In this document: positions 1-6,833 of the stretch, piece by piece
Layout: every line of letters begins with the position of its first letter
How positions within the stretch are numbered: position 1 is the stretch's first letter
Assembly: GCA_024743315.1 (NCBI GenBank)
Contig: JANSWU010000006.1
Coordinates: forward strand, 186,001 to 250,000
Origin: Hyphomonadaceae bacterium
GTDB taxonomy: Bacteria; Pseudomonadota; Alphaproteobacteria; Caulobacterales; Hyphomonadaceae
Length of the DNA stretch: 64,000 bases
Direction: 5' to 3'
Notes under the pieces: model-generated
Told to the model about the DNA's origin: nothing
Database searches by the model: none
Seen by the model: the letters and a program-made list of their open reading frames with translations, nothing else
Made by a program: the position numbers and the translations under genes

Positions 1-105
1 GATGGAATTCGACACGAGATCGATACGCTCACCAAAGCGCAGATCGAACGCTCGCCATTGCCAGCGAAGTTCCTGGAAGTGTTTGTTGAGGCAGCGATCG
101 AGTAA
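1..105 (+). CDS. C-terminal end of an unidentified protein (cut by window edge)
   Basis: Frame 1 is open from the first base to a TAA at 103-105 and encodes the last 34 residues of a protein. The tail is charged and helical-looking, ending in AKFLEVFVEAAIE. No motif is recognisable and the start lies outside the window. The codons look ordinary for a coding region, but a chance open frame of this length cannot be excluded. It lies just upstream of a copy of the dispersed repeat, and the next gene faces it. Confidence 0.35.
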   Translation, partial: DGIRHEIDTLTKAQIERSPLPAKFLEVFVEAAIE

Positions 106-173
106 AGAATGCTGATTTTCGTGAAGTCCAGTACGCGTCCGCTCGCCCAGCTAAACTAATCAGCGGCTGCAAA

Positions 174-231
174 GGGGCGAGTTTAGGACGCTGAGATAAC
201 ACCTGCTCTCGGCGTAAAGCGGACATTGGAG
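174..231. repeat. Dispersed intergenic repeat, copy 1
   Basis: The 21-bp core GGGGCGAGTTTAGGACGCTGA is followed about 15 bases later by GGCGTAAAGCGGACATT. The same core recurs at 1533 and 10063. The second half resembles the short element often mistranslated as MSALGQ in alphaproteobacteria. All three copies lie between genes. Confidence 0.6.
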
Positions 232-243
232 CCTATCAAAACG

Positions 244-720
244 TCATTGTCTCGGTGCTAAACCAATGATCGGGCCGCCCGTATAGTGACAGTAACCCAT
301 GACCATGATGGTGTTTTCGCTCCACAGCGAATCGCAATTCGAAACCAGCCCGACGAGCTCAACCAACTTTCCTTGAGCCCGAGAAAGTTCGTCCATCCGA
401 CCTTGCTCAGCATAAACGGCTAGGCGGCGTTTGGCACTCTCTTCATTGTGAGATGGGTATTTGCGGCCAAGATCGCGTTCTCTCATGAACAACGCGCCTG
501 CGGTGTAAAACCCCTCAGTCCGAACGCATTTATCCCGATAATCGTCCGGCGCTTTCAAAAGCAGATCTAATGACACGGGTTCGGCCATGTTAGAGTTGCA
601 GGCCTCTTCAGTCGGGTACCATGAAAACAAGATCGACGTAGAGGGTTCATCGCCCTCGGCATTTGCCAATAAGGCGGACGCGATCACGAACAAACATGAA
701 AGGCAAATTGAGCGAAGCAT
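244..720 (-). CDS. Secreted hypothetical protein, 158 aa
   Basis: The protein begins with a clear Sec signal peptide: charged MLRS, a hydrophobic stretch, and a likely cleavage after LLANA near residue 21. The mature part is about 137 residues, contains several cysteines (for example in the segments EEACNSN, RDKCVRTEGF, NCDSLW and GYCHY), and ends in IGLAPRQ. The even spread of cysteines suggests disulfides in the periplasm. I do not recognise the family. The gene stands alone, facing the gene scrap at the window start across a repeat, and its start is the only good ATG before the hydrophobic stretch. Confidence 0.6.
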   Translation of the reverse strand: MLRSICLSCLFVIASALLANAEGDEPSTSILFSWYPTEEACNSNMAEPVSLDLLLKAPDDYRDKCVRTEGFYTAGALFMRERDLGRKYPSHNEESAKRRLAVYAEQGRMDELSRAQGKLVELVGLVSNCDSLWSENTIMVMGYCHYTGGPIIGLAPRQ

Positions 721-807
721 GCTCTTATACTAGCACCGCGCCCTGCGCGCGTCAGCTGTCGGCGTCAAAGCCGCCCCGACCGCGCGCCCATCAGGAGCCA
801 TCAATGT

Positions 808-1416
808 TTACTGTTTGGACCGAGCCTCAAAAACTGCAGGCCAATTCGTCGGGCCATTCTCAAATCGGTCATTTAGAGCTTTCAAAGACCAAGCGTTGCC
901 TTGCACAAAAAAGGCCTTCAGCTGTTCGGACTCTTCGTCATCGCCATACCCAATACCGCTTACAATCAAGCGCGTTCGATCGTCATTCGTGGGAAGAAAT
1001 TCAAACACGGAAACCAACTGTTCCCATGTGTCTTCACTGCCAAAACCAGCGGGCGCTTTGTCAGTCTTTTAGACGAGCAGGCGCTGCGGAATGTAGGCGA
1101 GTATTCGCAGCCTGATATTACCTTCACGGCCCAATTCGCCTTCAAGCTCATAACTGCTCTCGATGAATCCTTCGACGCCAAATTCGATGTGCGCGAACGG
1201 GCTCGCCCACGCGGTGTAGCCTTCGGATGTCGTGAAGGCATCCCAAACATCACTAGTACTCGCATTGATGATGACTTCCTGCTGTAGAAATTCGTGGTCA
1301 TCAATGGTTTCAACGATCCCGGAAGCTGGCAACGATACAGCTTCAGGCGTAGAAATCGATTGGCAACCGCAGACCAAACAAACCGCTAAAGCAACACCAG
1401 TGGTCAGTTTGAACAT
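808..1416 (-). pseudogene. SRPBCC (START-like) lipoprotein gene interrupted by an in-frame TAA
   Basis: The frame from the ATG at 1416 opens with a lipoprotein signal ending in LVCGC (lipid cysteine 18). It continues into an SRPBCC-type fold: VIINASTSDVWDAFTTSEGY and a following segment rich in beta strand. A TAA at 1071-1069 stops it after 115 residues. The same frame stays open with coding-like sequence (KTDKAPAGFGSEDTWEQLVSVFEF) to a second TAA at 810-808, for about 203 residues in all. Full-length SRPBCC proteins run 140-200 residues, so the single nonsense codon removes the second half, including the C-terminal helix expected around AWSLKALNDRF. A sequencing error or true stop-codon readthrough would look the same. 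Confidence 0.7.
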
Positions 1417-1484
1417 TGCTCATCCTCCCATCACCTCAGATTGAGTGTGTGTGCGATAGCTCGCCGCGTCAACTTTGACTGCGT

Positions 1485-1551
1485 GTCGATGCCCGCTCCT
1501 GACCCAAAGCCGACATCACCAGGGACCGTTTCGGGGCGAGTTTAGGACGCT
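1485..1551. repeat. Dispersed intergenic repeat, copy 2
   Basis: It contains GACCCAAAGCCGACAT at 1501-1516. Read on the minus strand this encodes the familiar spurious MSALGQ peptide found in many alphaproteobacterial genomes. It also contains the 19-bp core at 1533-1551 shared with copies 1 and 3. Here the two halves are in the opposite order to copies 1 and 3, so the family is modular. Confidence 0.6.
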
Positions 1552-1643
1552 TAATTGAAGCCCGTACTCGATAGCGCTCATCATAGTTTTTGAGTAATTG
1601 AACATTTGCTGTTGCGTGATCAACAAAACTAGTAGAAGAACAG

Positions 1644-1706
1644 TTATCGAACTTTCGCCGGACCATCAGGCTTCGGACGCGCGACCATCGGGTCCTGCTG
1701 ACGCAT
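1644..1706 (-). CDS. Possible 20-aa small ORF
   Basis: An ATG at 1706 is preceded by AGGAG with a 9-base spacer. It opens a 20-codon frame encoding MRQQDPMVARPKPDGPAKVR and ending in TAA. The peptide is basic and proline-rich. Apart from the ribosome binding site there is no support, and it overlaps a longer, clearly spurious frame. It may be a remnant of a decayed gene. Confidence 0.2.
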   Translation of the reverse strand: MRQQDPMVARPKPDGPAKVR

Positions 1707-1780
1707 CTTAGACAACTCCTGAAAAAGCATCGACGTCTCGCGCGCAATTCCGCGCGCGTCAATTTTTAATGGAGTTCTCT

Positions 1781-1990
1781 ATGACCCCAGGTACTGTAAA
1801 ATTCTTCAATCACCAAAAAGGCTTCGGCTTTATTCAGCCCGATGACGGGAGCTCCGATATGTTTGTGCATGTCAGCGCGCTTGAACGTTGCGGCATACAC
1901 TCTCTAAGCGAGGGGCAGAAAGTCACGTACACGACCGCGATTGACAAACGCAAAGGCAAAGAAGCCGTCGATATGATCGCAGAAGCCTAG
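1781..1990 (+). CDS. Cold-shock protein (CspA family)
   Basis: A 69-residue single CSD domain (OB fold) that binds single-stranded RNA or DNA and melts mRNA structure. RNP1 is visible as KGFGFIQ and RNP2 as MFVHVSAL, with the usual opening GTVKFFN. The typical length is 66-70, so the whole protein is present. An ATG 12 bases upstream is in frame, but GGAG at 1771-1774 fits the ATG at 1781 with six bases of spacing. The tail ([14 protein letters not shown]) is normal. It stands alone upstream of a conserved small gene; a GC-rich hairpin just before the start could act in temperature control, which is inference. Confidence 0.93.
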   Translation: MTPGTVKFFNHQKGFGFIQPDDGSSDMFVHVSALERCGIHSLSEGQKVTYTTAIDKRKGKEAVDMIAEA

Positions 1991-2263
1991 CGTCTGGATT
2001 GAGCCGCTCTTGCAAACTCAGCCAGGGCGGCTTGATCGAACCAATTGAGGTCAAGAATAACGTTCTCTCTCTTGGTTCCGCTCGCTTCTATTTAACCACC
2101 GCGATCGCTCCAAATTTGTTTCGTTGGGATTACCACGAACAGAGACTAGTGGGAGACGCGTAATCCAGGTTTCATTCGGGTTCTGATTGGTGCGCTTTAT
2201 CAAAGCCACCGCTTGCTCCTGCGGATTGGTCGGCCCCGTGAGTCCGACCTCAGGAGTGTGCTT

Positions 2264-2590
2264 ATGGTTCGTCGCACCAACAAAAAAGTGATCCAGTTCC
2301 AATTTCCCTTTGCGATCGATGAGATACGCAAAGTGTTCCCCCCAGGCGAATACACGATTGAAACAGAGGAAGAGTCTATCCCTGGATCATCAATCGTTCA
2401 TTTTCGACATGTGGAAACCGTCCTCGTAGTTCGCCCGCCCAAAGGCAAACCTGGGCCAACCCAGTTTTGGGCTGTGCCCCCAGACGCCTTGGACAAAGCG
2501 ATCGCCAAGGATGCGGATCAGTCCCTTGAGGCCAAACGCCGGGATCACGCAGTGGAAATGGCCAATAAAAACAAATCAAAGAGCGAGTAA
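2264..2590 (+). CDS. Conserved hypothetical protein, 108 aa
   Basis: The start is set by AGGAG seven bases before the ATG at 2264; an upstream in-frame start lacks one. The protein begins MVRRTNKKVIQFQFPF. It carries a segment (FPPGEYTIETEEESIPG) resembling small alphaproteobacterial proteins of unknown function with the pattern PPGxYxVETEEE. The C-terminus is charged and lysine-rich. There is no signal peptide or membrane segment. It lies four bases upstream of a secreted repeat protein, and the two are probably co-transcribed with the FKBP gene that follows. No activity can be assigned. Confidence 0.65.
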   Translation: MVRRTNKKVIQFQFPFAIDEIRKVFPPGEYTIETEEESIPGSSIVHFRHVETVLVVRPPKGKPGPTQFWAVPPDALDKAIAKDADQSLEAKRRDHAVEMANKNKSKSE

Positions 2591-2594
2591 GTCC

Positions 2595-3284
2595 ATGCGA
2601 TTTTTCATTACAACCTTGTCGTCATTGGGCGCGCTTCTTGCGATTGCTCTTACCCTCACGTTTGCAAGCATGAATGCCAGCGCCCAACCGGCGTCAGATG
2701 CAGCCATCCCGGAAAATGCGACCGCGCAGTTATATGGGAAAGGCTGGGGGTGCGATGCTGGTTATCGAGAGACAGATCAGTCCTGCGAAGAAATCGTTGC
2801 GCCTGAAAATGCATTCTTAAACGAGCGGAGCTATGGCTCTGGCTGGGATTGTTTGCGAGGATTTCAGCCATCTAACGGGCTATGCGAAGAAATCATCGTT
2901 CCCGCGAACGCCTTCTTGAAAGCCGACGGTCGCCGATGGGAATGCGAACGCGGTTTCAGGAGATCGAATGAAACCTGTCTGGCGATCGCCGTTCCAGAAA
3001 ATGGTTACTTATCTGGCAGCTCCTACGGTCAAGGTTGGGACTGCTTACGCGGGTATCGAAAAGTCGGTAGCAAGTGCGATGCAATCCCGGTCCCTGAACA
3101 CGGGTTCCTGACCAACGTGTCCTACGGTTCCGGTTGGGAATGTGTTCGCGGATTTGCGGCGCGAGGATCAGAATGTGTCGCGGTCAACGTACCAGAAAAT
3201 GCCCATTTGACGGATGCTGGTGATAGCTGGAACTGCAACCCTTCCTTTGAGCAACGCCTGAACGCTTGCGTCGCGGTCAACTGA
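2595..3284 (+). CDS. Secreted protein with six PENA-L/GxGWxC repeats
   Basis: A 229-residue protein. The N-terminus is a signal peptide with a hydrophobic run over residues 7-30 and probable cleavage after NASA. The rest is about six copies of a 30-32 residue unit: PENA-x-L, then Y-G-x-GW-x-C-x-RG-F/Y, then a cysteine and a short hydrophobic stretch before the next unit. Each unit has two cysteines, so one disulfide per unit is likely in the periplasm. Similar units occur in alphaproteobacterial secreted proteins, sometimes appended to enzymes, but here nothing else is attached. The start at 2595 lies just after the upstream stop, suggesting coupled translation. Function unknown; a binding or spacer role is a guess. 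Confidence 0.7.
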   Translation: MRFFITTLSSLGALLAIALTLTFASMNASAQPASDAAIPENATAQLYGKGWGCDAGYRETDQSCEEIVAPENAFLNERSYGSGWDCLRGFQPSNGLCEEIIVPANAFLKADGRRWECERGFRRSNETCLAIAVPENGYLSGSSYGQGWDCLRGYRKVGSKCDAIPVPEHGFLTNVSYGSGWECVRGFAARGSECVAVNVPENAHLTDAGDSWNCNPSFEQRLNACVAVN

Positions 3285-3319
3285 AGACGCCTCGCAAGCT
3301 ACAAAGCAAAGGAAATATT

Positions 3320-3760
3320 ATGCAAACTGCAAAACAGGGCGACACCGTGGTCATCCACTATGTCGTGCGAGCGACGGACGACCGCGTAATTGGTGCCGTC
3401 GATGCGGATGATCCGCAAACGCTCACATTGGGTATGTCGGAAATATTTCCAGCGATCGAAGCGGCATTGGAGGGCATGGAGGTTGGGACGACAAAGCAAG
3501 TCGCAATCCTGGCAGATCAAGCTTTCGGACCGCGGCGAGACGATCTTATCGTTCAGATACCACTTGCAAGTGTGGACCCCCGGGAAACGCCTAAGCCCGG
3601 CATGGCGCTTAATGCGCGTCAACCCGATGGAACCTCTGTCAAACTTATCATCATAGACATTACAGATGGAGTCATTCTGGCTGACGGAAATCACCCGCTT
3701 GCCGGGGAAGACTTGGAATTCGAGATCACACTGGCTGAAATCAAACCAACATCGTATTAG
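3320..3760 (+). CDS. FKBP-type peptidyl-prolyl cis-trans isomerase, SlyD-like
   Basis: A 146-residue protein matching the SlyD/FkpB pattern: GDTVVIHYVVRATDD at the start, an internal IF-domain-like insertion (residues 60-115), and the FKBP segment PAIEAALEGMEVG. It should catalyse proline isomerisation and act as a folding helper in the cytoplasm, since no signal peptide is present. It lacks the histidine-rich metal-binding tail of enterobacterial SlyD. The ATG at 3320 has AAGGA seven bases upstream; the longer frame starting at 3266 overlaps the previous gene and is less likely. It probably forms an operon with the two preceding genes. Confidence 0.82.
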   Translation: MQTAKQGDTVVIHYVVRATDDRVIGAVDADDPQTLTLGMSEIFPAIEAALEGMEVGTTKQVAILADQAFGPRRDDLIVQIPLASVDPRETPKPGMALNARQPDGTSVKLIIIDITDGVILADGNHPLAGEDLEFEITLAEIKPTSY

Positions 3761-4001
3761 GCCGCTCGCAACACCCGTGCTTTATGATGCCCACAGGCAT
3801 TTGGTGCGAACGACACCGGTGCGACCAAACGTGTTGAGCTCCAAATCCTGCATTGTGCTCAGTGTCTTTAGCAGTGTCCAAGGTTTCGTTCGGTTGTTAT
3901 CTGAGGCCGACATTGCGAGCGTCTGGTTTAGGGCGACTAAAGCCTCTGAGCTAACGACTGCTTTTGCTCGCTTAGCTGACAGCCATCCCATCACAAAAGA
4001 A

Positions 4002-4023
4002 GCCCGCTGAAAATTCAGCGGGC
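4002..4023 (-). terminator. Intrinsic terminator of the minus-strand secreted-protein gene
   Basis: A 9-bp perfect stem (GCCCGCTGA / TCAGCGGGC) with a four-base loop. On the minus strand it is followed by TTCTTTT. It sits 21 bases after the stop of the gene ending at 4045. The remaining bases between 3761 and 4001 contain no gene, only a degenerate TTTAGGGCGACTAAAG motif near 3928. Confidence 0.75.
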
Positions 4024-4044
4024 GACGCAAAAAGAGATAGAACT

Positions 4045-4452
4045 TTATGTGATATTGATCGTGAAAGATGGAGAACCGCTGCATTTTTTCTTCGCCGACA
4101 GTTTATTTTTTGGTTTCCACTTCCATTTCCCATTGCTCTTCAAGGTTTGATACTGAGCGCGAATTTTGATTTCGGTATTCTTCACCTTTTCAAGATTTCG
4201 GTTCCAGGTGTAGCTTTTGCCCTTCTCGATGACGCGATTGGAGATGTTCTCAGATCGCTTGCGATCGATTCGCATATCTATGTAATCCAAGTCGACAAGT
4301 CTGATGGATTTGTTTGTTTTATTGACGACTTTGATGCGGACATTTTTGCAGATGTCCCAATCTGCTTGTGCAGGCTGATTGGCCTGCGTCACAAATACTC
4401 CAGTAACGGCCAGCGCGCCGATCATTGCGGTTTTAAGTCCAAGATTGATCAT
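4045..4452 (-). CDS. Secreted basic hypothetical protein, 135 aa
   Basis: The N-terminus is a Sec signal peptide (MINLGLKTAMIGALAVTG, cleavage likely after QPAQA near residue 30). The mature part is strongly basic, about 105 residues, with segments such as VRIKVVNKTNKSIRLVDLDYID and KWKWKPKNKL, two cysteines, and a beta-rich look. The start at 4452 is preceded by GGGGAGTAGGAAAG; longer frames upstream have no ribosome binding site. It is divergent from the histidine kinase gene. The shared 146-bp promoter region carries one copy of the 18-bp palindrome, so it may be a target of that two-component system. Family unknown. Confidence 0.6.
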   Translation of the reverse strand: MINLGLKTAMIGALAVTGVFVTQANQPAQADWDICKNVRIKVVNKTNKSIRLVDLDYIDMRIDRKRSENISNRVIEKGKSYTWNRNLEKVKNTEIKIRAQYQTLKSNGKWKWKPKNKLSAKKKCSGSPSFTINIT

Positions 4453-4535
4453 CTTTCCTACTCCCCTTTGCTCGGAATGAGCGGTGTATCGACTATTCGA
4501 TGACCTCAATTTGCGTCGGAGAAGAGAGATGAGTA

Positions 4536-4553
4536 ATGGGTGCCAGTACCCAT
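4536..4553. promoter_or_regulatory. 18-bp near-palindrome, copy A
   Basis: ATGGGTGCCAGTACCCAT has perfect 6-bp outer arms, ATGGGT and ACCCAT. It lies between the divergent secreted-protein and histidine kinase genes, 45 bases before the kinase start. Closely related sequences at 9097 and 9236 lie upstream of the other two secreted-protein genes nearby. The repeated position suggests an operator. Confidence 0.55.
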
Positions 4554-4597
4554 TTGTAAAACCCATGAAAATGGTAGACCTGTACACATAGAATTCT

Positions 4598-6115
4598 GTG
4601 AGTCAGGTCAAAGCTGTGGTCCGAACCATCAAAATTTTTGCTTTAGGCGGCTTAATGTTTGCAGCGACCGCTGTGGCTCAACCCATCGCGCAATCGCCAG
4701 CTTATACGCCGTCAGCGATTGGATTTTACAGTTTCGCCGTCACCATTGTGCTGATCTTCCTGCTTCTGAACGTTGCTGTGAAGAACCAGCCGGGCCTTTA
4801 TATCTCAGCGCTTAATATTGGCATGTTGGCATCGATTTGGATGCTAGAGGATGGCTTGATCGGGCTGTTTCCGAGTATGGGGCGACCGCTGAACGATTCA
4901 TTCGTTCTAAGCACTGGTCAGCTCACATGCACGATTGGCTTCGTAACAGCAGCAAGAGTCTACCACCCAGATAATGTGACAAAGACCATCAAGACCGCGC
5001 TCTTGAGTTTGGCTCTTGTCTCAACCCTCAGCATTCCAGTCTTATGGCTCGTACAAGACTTCACGTTGTGGATGGGCGTTACAAACACTTCAGTTGTATT
5101 GATGCTTGCGGGTTTATTCGCTGCGACTCGCACATGGCGAACACATGATTCACGCAGGCGCATCGTGCCCGCGCTGACAGCCGTGGTGGCGCTTACGGCG
5201 ACGGTTGTCATTATCTTTCTTTATCTCGTCAGTGATGGACGCGCCTGGATTGAACAAGGCGCAATCCTGCGAGTATTTTTTGTCATTGTAGCCTTCCCGA
5301 CTATGTTGGGCGTCCTGTTCGAGCTCAACGATATGCGCAAGGATCGCGACAAAGCCCTGATAAACGCAGTCGAGGCCGCCAGAAAGGATGCCCGAACTAG
5401 TGCCGACTTACTGGAAATGGAAAAACAATACGCGCGCGCCCGCGCCATTGCAGATGCTCGCACGCGGCAGTTATCGACCGCATCACACGATATTCGCCAA
5501 CCCATCGCTTCTATGCGGGCAGAGTTAGATGCGCTTCGTTCGGATCAAACCAGCGCGCCCACGGTCGATCGATTGGATCGGGCACTCGATCATTTGAATG
5601 AGCTCACTTCCGACCTTTCGGAAGCCGGGAGCCGGTCGCTTGAAGCCGGATTACATGGCGAGGTCGAAGCGGAAACACTCGGCGTGAGTGTTTTGCTCGA
5701 AACGCTCGACAAATTGTTCGCCTCCGAAGCGCGAAACAAGGGTATCGAGTTCAAAACCGTTCAATCATCAGCGACAGTCAGCGTTCCGCCTCTCATTCTT
5801 ATTCGGATCGCAAGCAACTTGATCACAAATGCCATCCTGCACTCTGATGCGAATAAAGTCCTGCTCGGCGTTCGACAGCGCGAAGGCCACATTCGCTTGG
5901 ATGTGATCGATAATGGCAACGGGTTCGAAGATGGGTCAGCGGATTGGGCCTTTGCGCACGGCGAAAAAGGGACTCACTCAAGCGGAACCGGCCAAGGCCT
6001 GTCTATCGTCAAGGAATTGGCCGATAAATACGGCATTGACTTGCAGGTTTGGACTGAACCCGGGGTCGGCACACGGTTTTCGATATCCCTTCCGGCTGTC
6101 GCAGATCCCAACTAA
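4598..6115 (+). CDS. Membrane sensor histidine kinase
   Basis: A 505-residue kinase. Residues 1-240 hold about seven hydrophobic segments, so sensing is probably within the membrane or on a small ligand. A coiled-coil linker (245-290) leads to the H box SHDIRQPIASM with phospho-acceptor His297. The HATPase domain follows, with N box ASNLITNAILHS, G1 DVIDNGNGF and G2 GTGQGLSIVKE. The SHDxRQP H box is the form seen in kinases that often act with LuxR-type regulators. The GTG start at 4598 is the best available; no strong ribosome binding site is seen. The partner regulator follows 50 bases downstream. Signal unknown. Confidence 0.85.
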   Translation: MSQVKAVVRTIKIFALGGLMFAATAVAQPIAQSPAYTPSAIGFYSFAVTIVLIFLLLNVAVKNQPGLYISALNIGMLASIWMLEDGLIGLFPSMGRPLNDSFVLSTGQLTCTIGFVTAARVYHPDNVTKTIKTALLSLALVSTLSIPVLWLVQDFTLWMGVTNTSVVLMLAGLFAATRTWRTHDSRRRIVPALTAVVALTATVVIIFLYLVSDGRAWIEQGAILRVFFVIVAFPTMLGVLFELNDMRKDRDKALINAVEAARKDARTSADLLEMEKQYARARAIADARTRQLSTASHDIRQPIASMRAELDALRSDQTSAPTVDRLDRALDHLNELTSDLSEAGSRSLEAGLHGEVEAETLGVSVLLETLDKLFASEARNKGIEFKTVQSSATVSVPPLILIRIASNLITNAILHSDANKVLLGVRQREGHIRLDVIDNGNGFEDGSADWAFAHGEKGTHSSGTGQGLSIVKELADKYGIDLQVWTEPGVGTRFSISLPAVADPN

Positions 6116-6142
6116 AACTTCTGTTTCTATTTCGAGTGTGCC

Positions 6143-6169
6143 ACATGTTTTCTCAGGGAGAAAACATGT
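6143..6169 (+). promoter_or_regulatory. Perfect inverted repeat over the regulator's start codon and RBS
   Basis: The arms ACATGTTTTCTC (6143-6154) and GAGAAAACATGT (6158-6169) are exact reverse complements separated by AGG. The AGGGAG ribosome binding site spans loop and right arm, and the ATG of the response regulator is inside the right arm. As RNA it would hide both. As DNA it would be a dyad operator. Confidence 0.7.
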
Positions 6170-6822
6170 CGGTTTCAGATACTTACACGGCAGTTATTGC
6201 CGACGATCACGATATTGTCCGCGACGGTTTGCGGGCTGCGCTTGAGCAATCGGACCTGTTCGAATTGCTGACGCTGAACATTGTCGCGGAGACGTCAAAC
6301 GGGTTCGAAACCTTGGCAGCCGTCAAACAGCATCAACCCGACCTCTTGCTTCTCGATTTGACCATGCCTCTGTCTGGTGGCGCTGAAGTTTATACGGACG
6401 TGCGGCGCTGGAGCCCCAAGACAAAAATTGTCGTCTATTCATCTGTGACAGCTCCAGGGGTCCTGAGCATGCTTGTGAGCGCGGGCGTAGATGGGATGTT
6501 TGCGAAGGGTGGCTCCAACAAACTGCTCTATGAAAAACTGCCTCTTATCTTGCGCGGCGGTCGGTTCATCGCGCCAGAATGTATGGCACTGATGGAGGGT
6601 CAAGAGGATGTTGTAGCTCTAACGGCGCGAGAACATCAAACGCTGCATCTGGTCCTGTCGGGCAAAACCACCAAAGAGATTGCGGCAGCTCAAGGGATTA
6701 GTCCGCGCACCGTCGAAAAGCATAGAGCGAGCCTGATGCAGAAGCTTGATGTCTCATCAATCGCAGAGCTGATGGCGAAAGCTTTGAAGGACGGGCTGCT
6801 CGATTCTTCAAGCTCGATCTGA
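6166..6822 (+). CDS. Response regulator, NarL/LuxR type
   Basis: A 218-residue two-domain regulator. The receiver domain (about 7-130) has the acidic pair Asp13/Asp14 in IADDHDIVRDGL, phospho-acceptor Asp64 in LLLDLTMP, and the conserved lysine in FAKGGS (Lys114). The GerE/LuxR helix-turn-helix (150-210) has LTAREHQTLHLVLSGKTTKE and ISPRTVEKHRASLMQKL. It follows the kinase by 50 bases and is its likely partner. AGGGAG fits the ATG at 6166. A perfect hairpin covers this start, so translation may be controlled separately from the kinase. LuxR-type dimers bind palindromes of about 18-20 bp, so the local 18-bp motif is a reasonable target; that link is inference. Confidence 0.9.
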   Translation: MSVSDTYTAVIADDHDIVRDGLRAALEQSDLFELLTLNIVAETSNGFETLAAVKQHQPDLLLLDLTMPLSGGAEVYTDVRRWSPKTKIVVYSSVTAPGVLSMLVSAGVDGMFAKGGSNKLLYEKLPLILRGGRFIAPECMALMEGQEDVVALTAREHQTLHLVLSGKTTKEIAAAQGISPRTVEKHRASLMQKLDVSSIAELMAKALKDGLLDSSSSI

Positions 6823-6833
6823 GCACGGCGCGG

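Larger units (their letters stand above)
1417..1780. other. Gene-free stretch upstream of the cold-shock gene
   Basis: This 364-base interval contains a dispersed repeat copy (about 1485-1551), a possible 20-codon ORF on the minus strand, and a GC-rich inverted repeat around 1739-1758 (GCGCG, CAATTC, CGCGC) just before the cold-shock start. That hairpin could belong to the cold-shock mRNA leader. No convincing longer gene is present. Confidence 0.4.

Noticed and set aside
451-468. ATGGGTATTTGCGGCCAA as a fourth copy of the 18-bp motif
   Set aside because: Only the left arm matches and it lies within a coding region.
663-1287. Three plus-strand ORFs (663-1115, 815-1072, 901-1287) over the lipoprotein region
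   Set aside because: They run antisense to the SRPBCC lipoprotein frame, have no ribosome binding site or recognisable domain, and the minus-strand frame has a signal peptide and domain sequence.
1469-1762. 97-aa minus-strand ORF upstream of the cold-shock gene
   Set aside because: Its C-terminal part is the well-known spurious translation of the MSALGQ repeat, and the rest is arginine-rich with no pattern.
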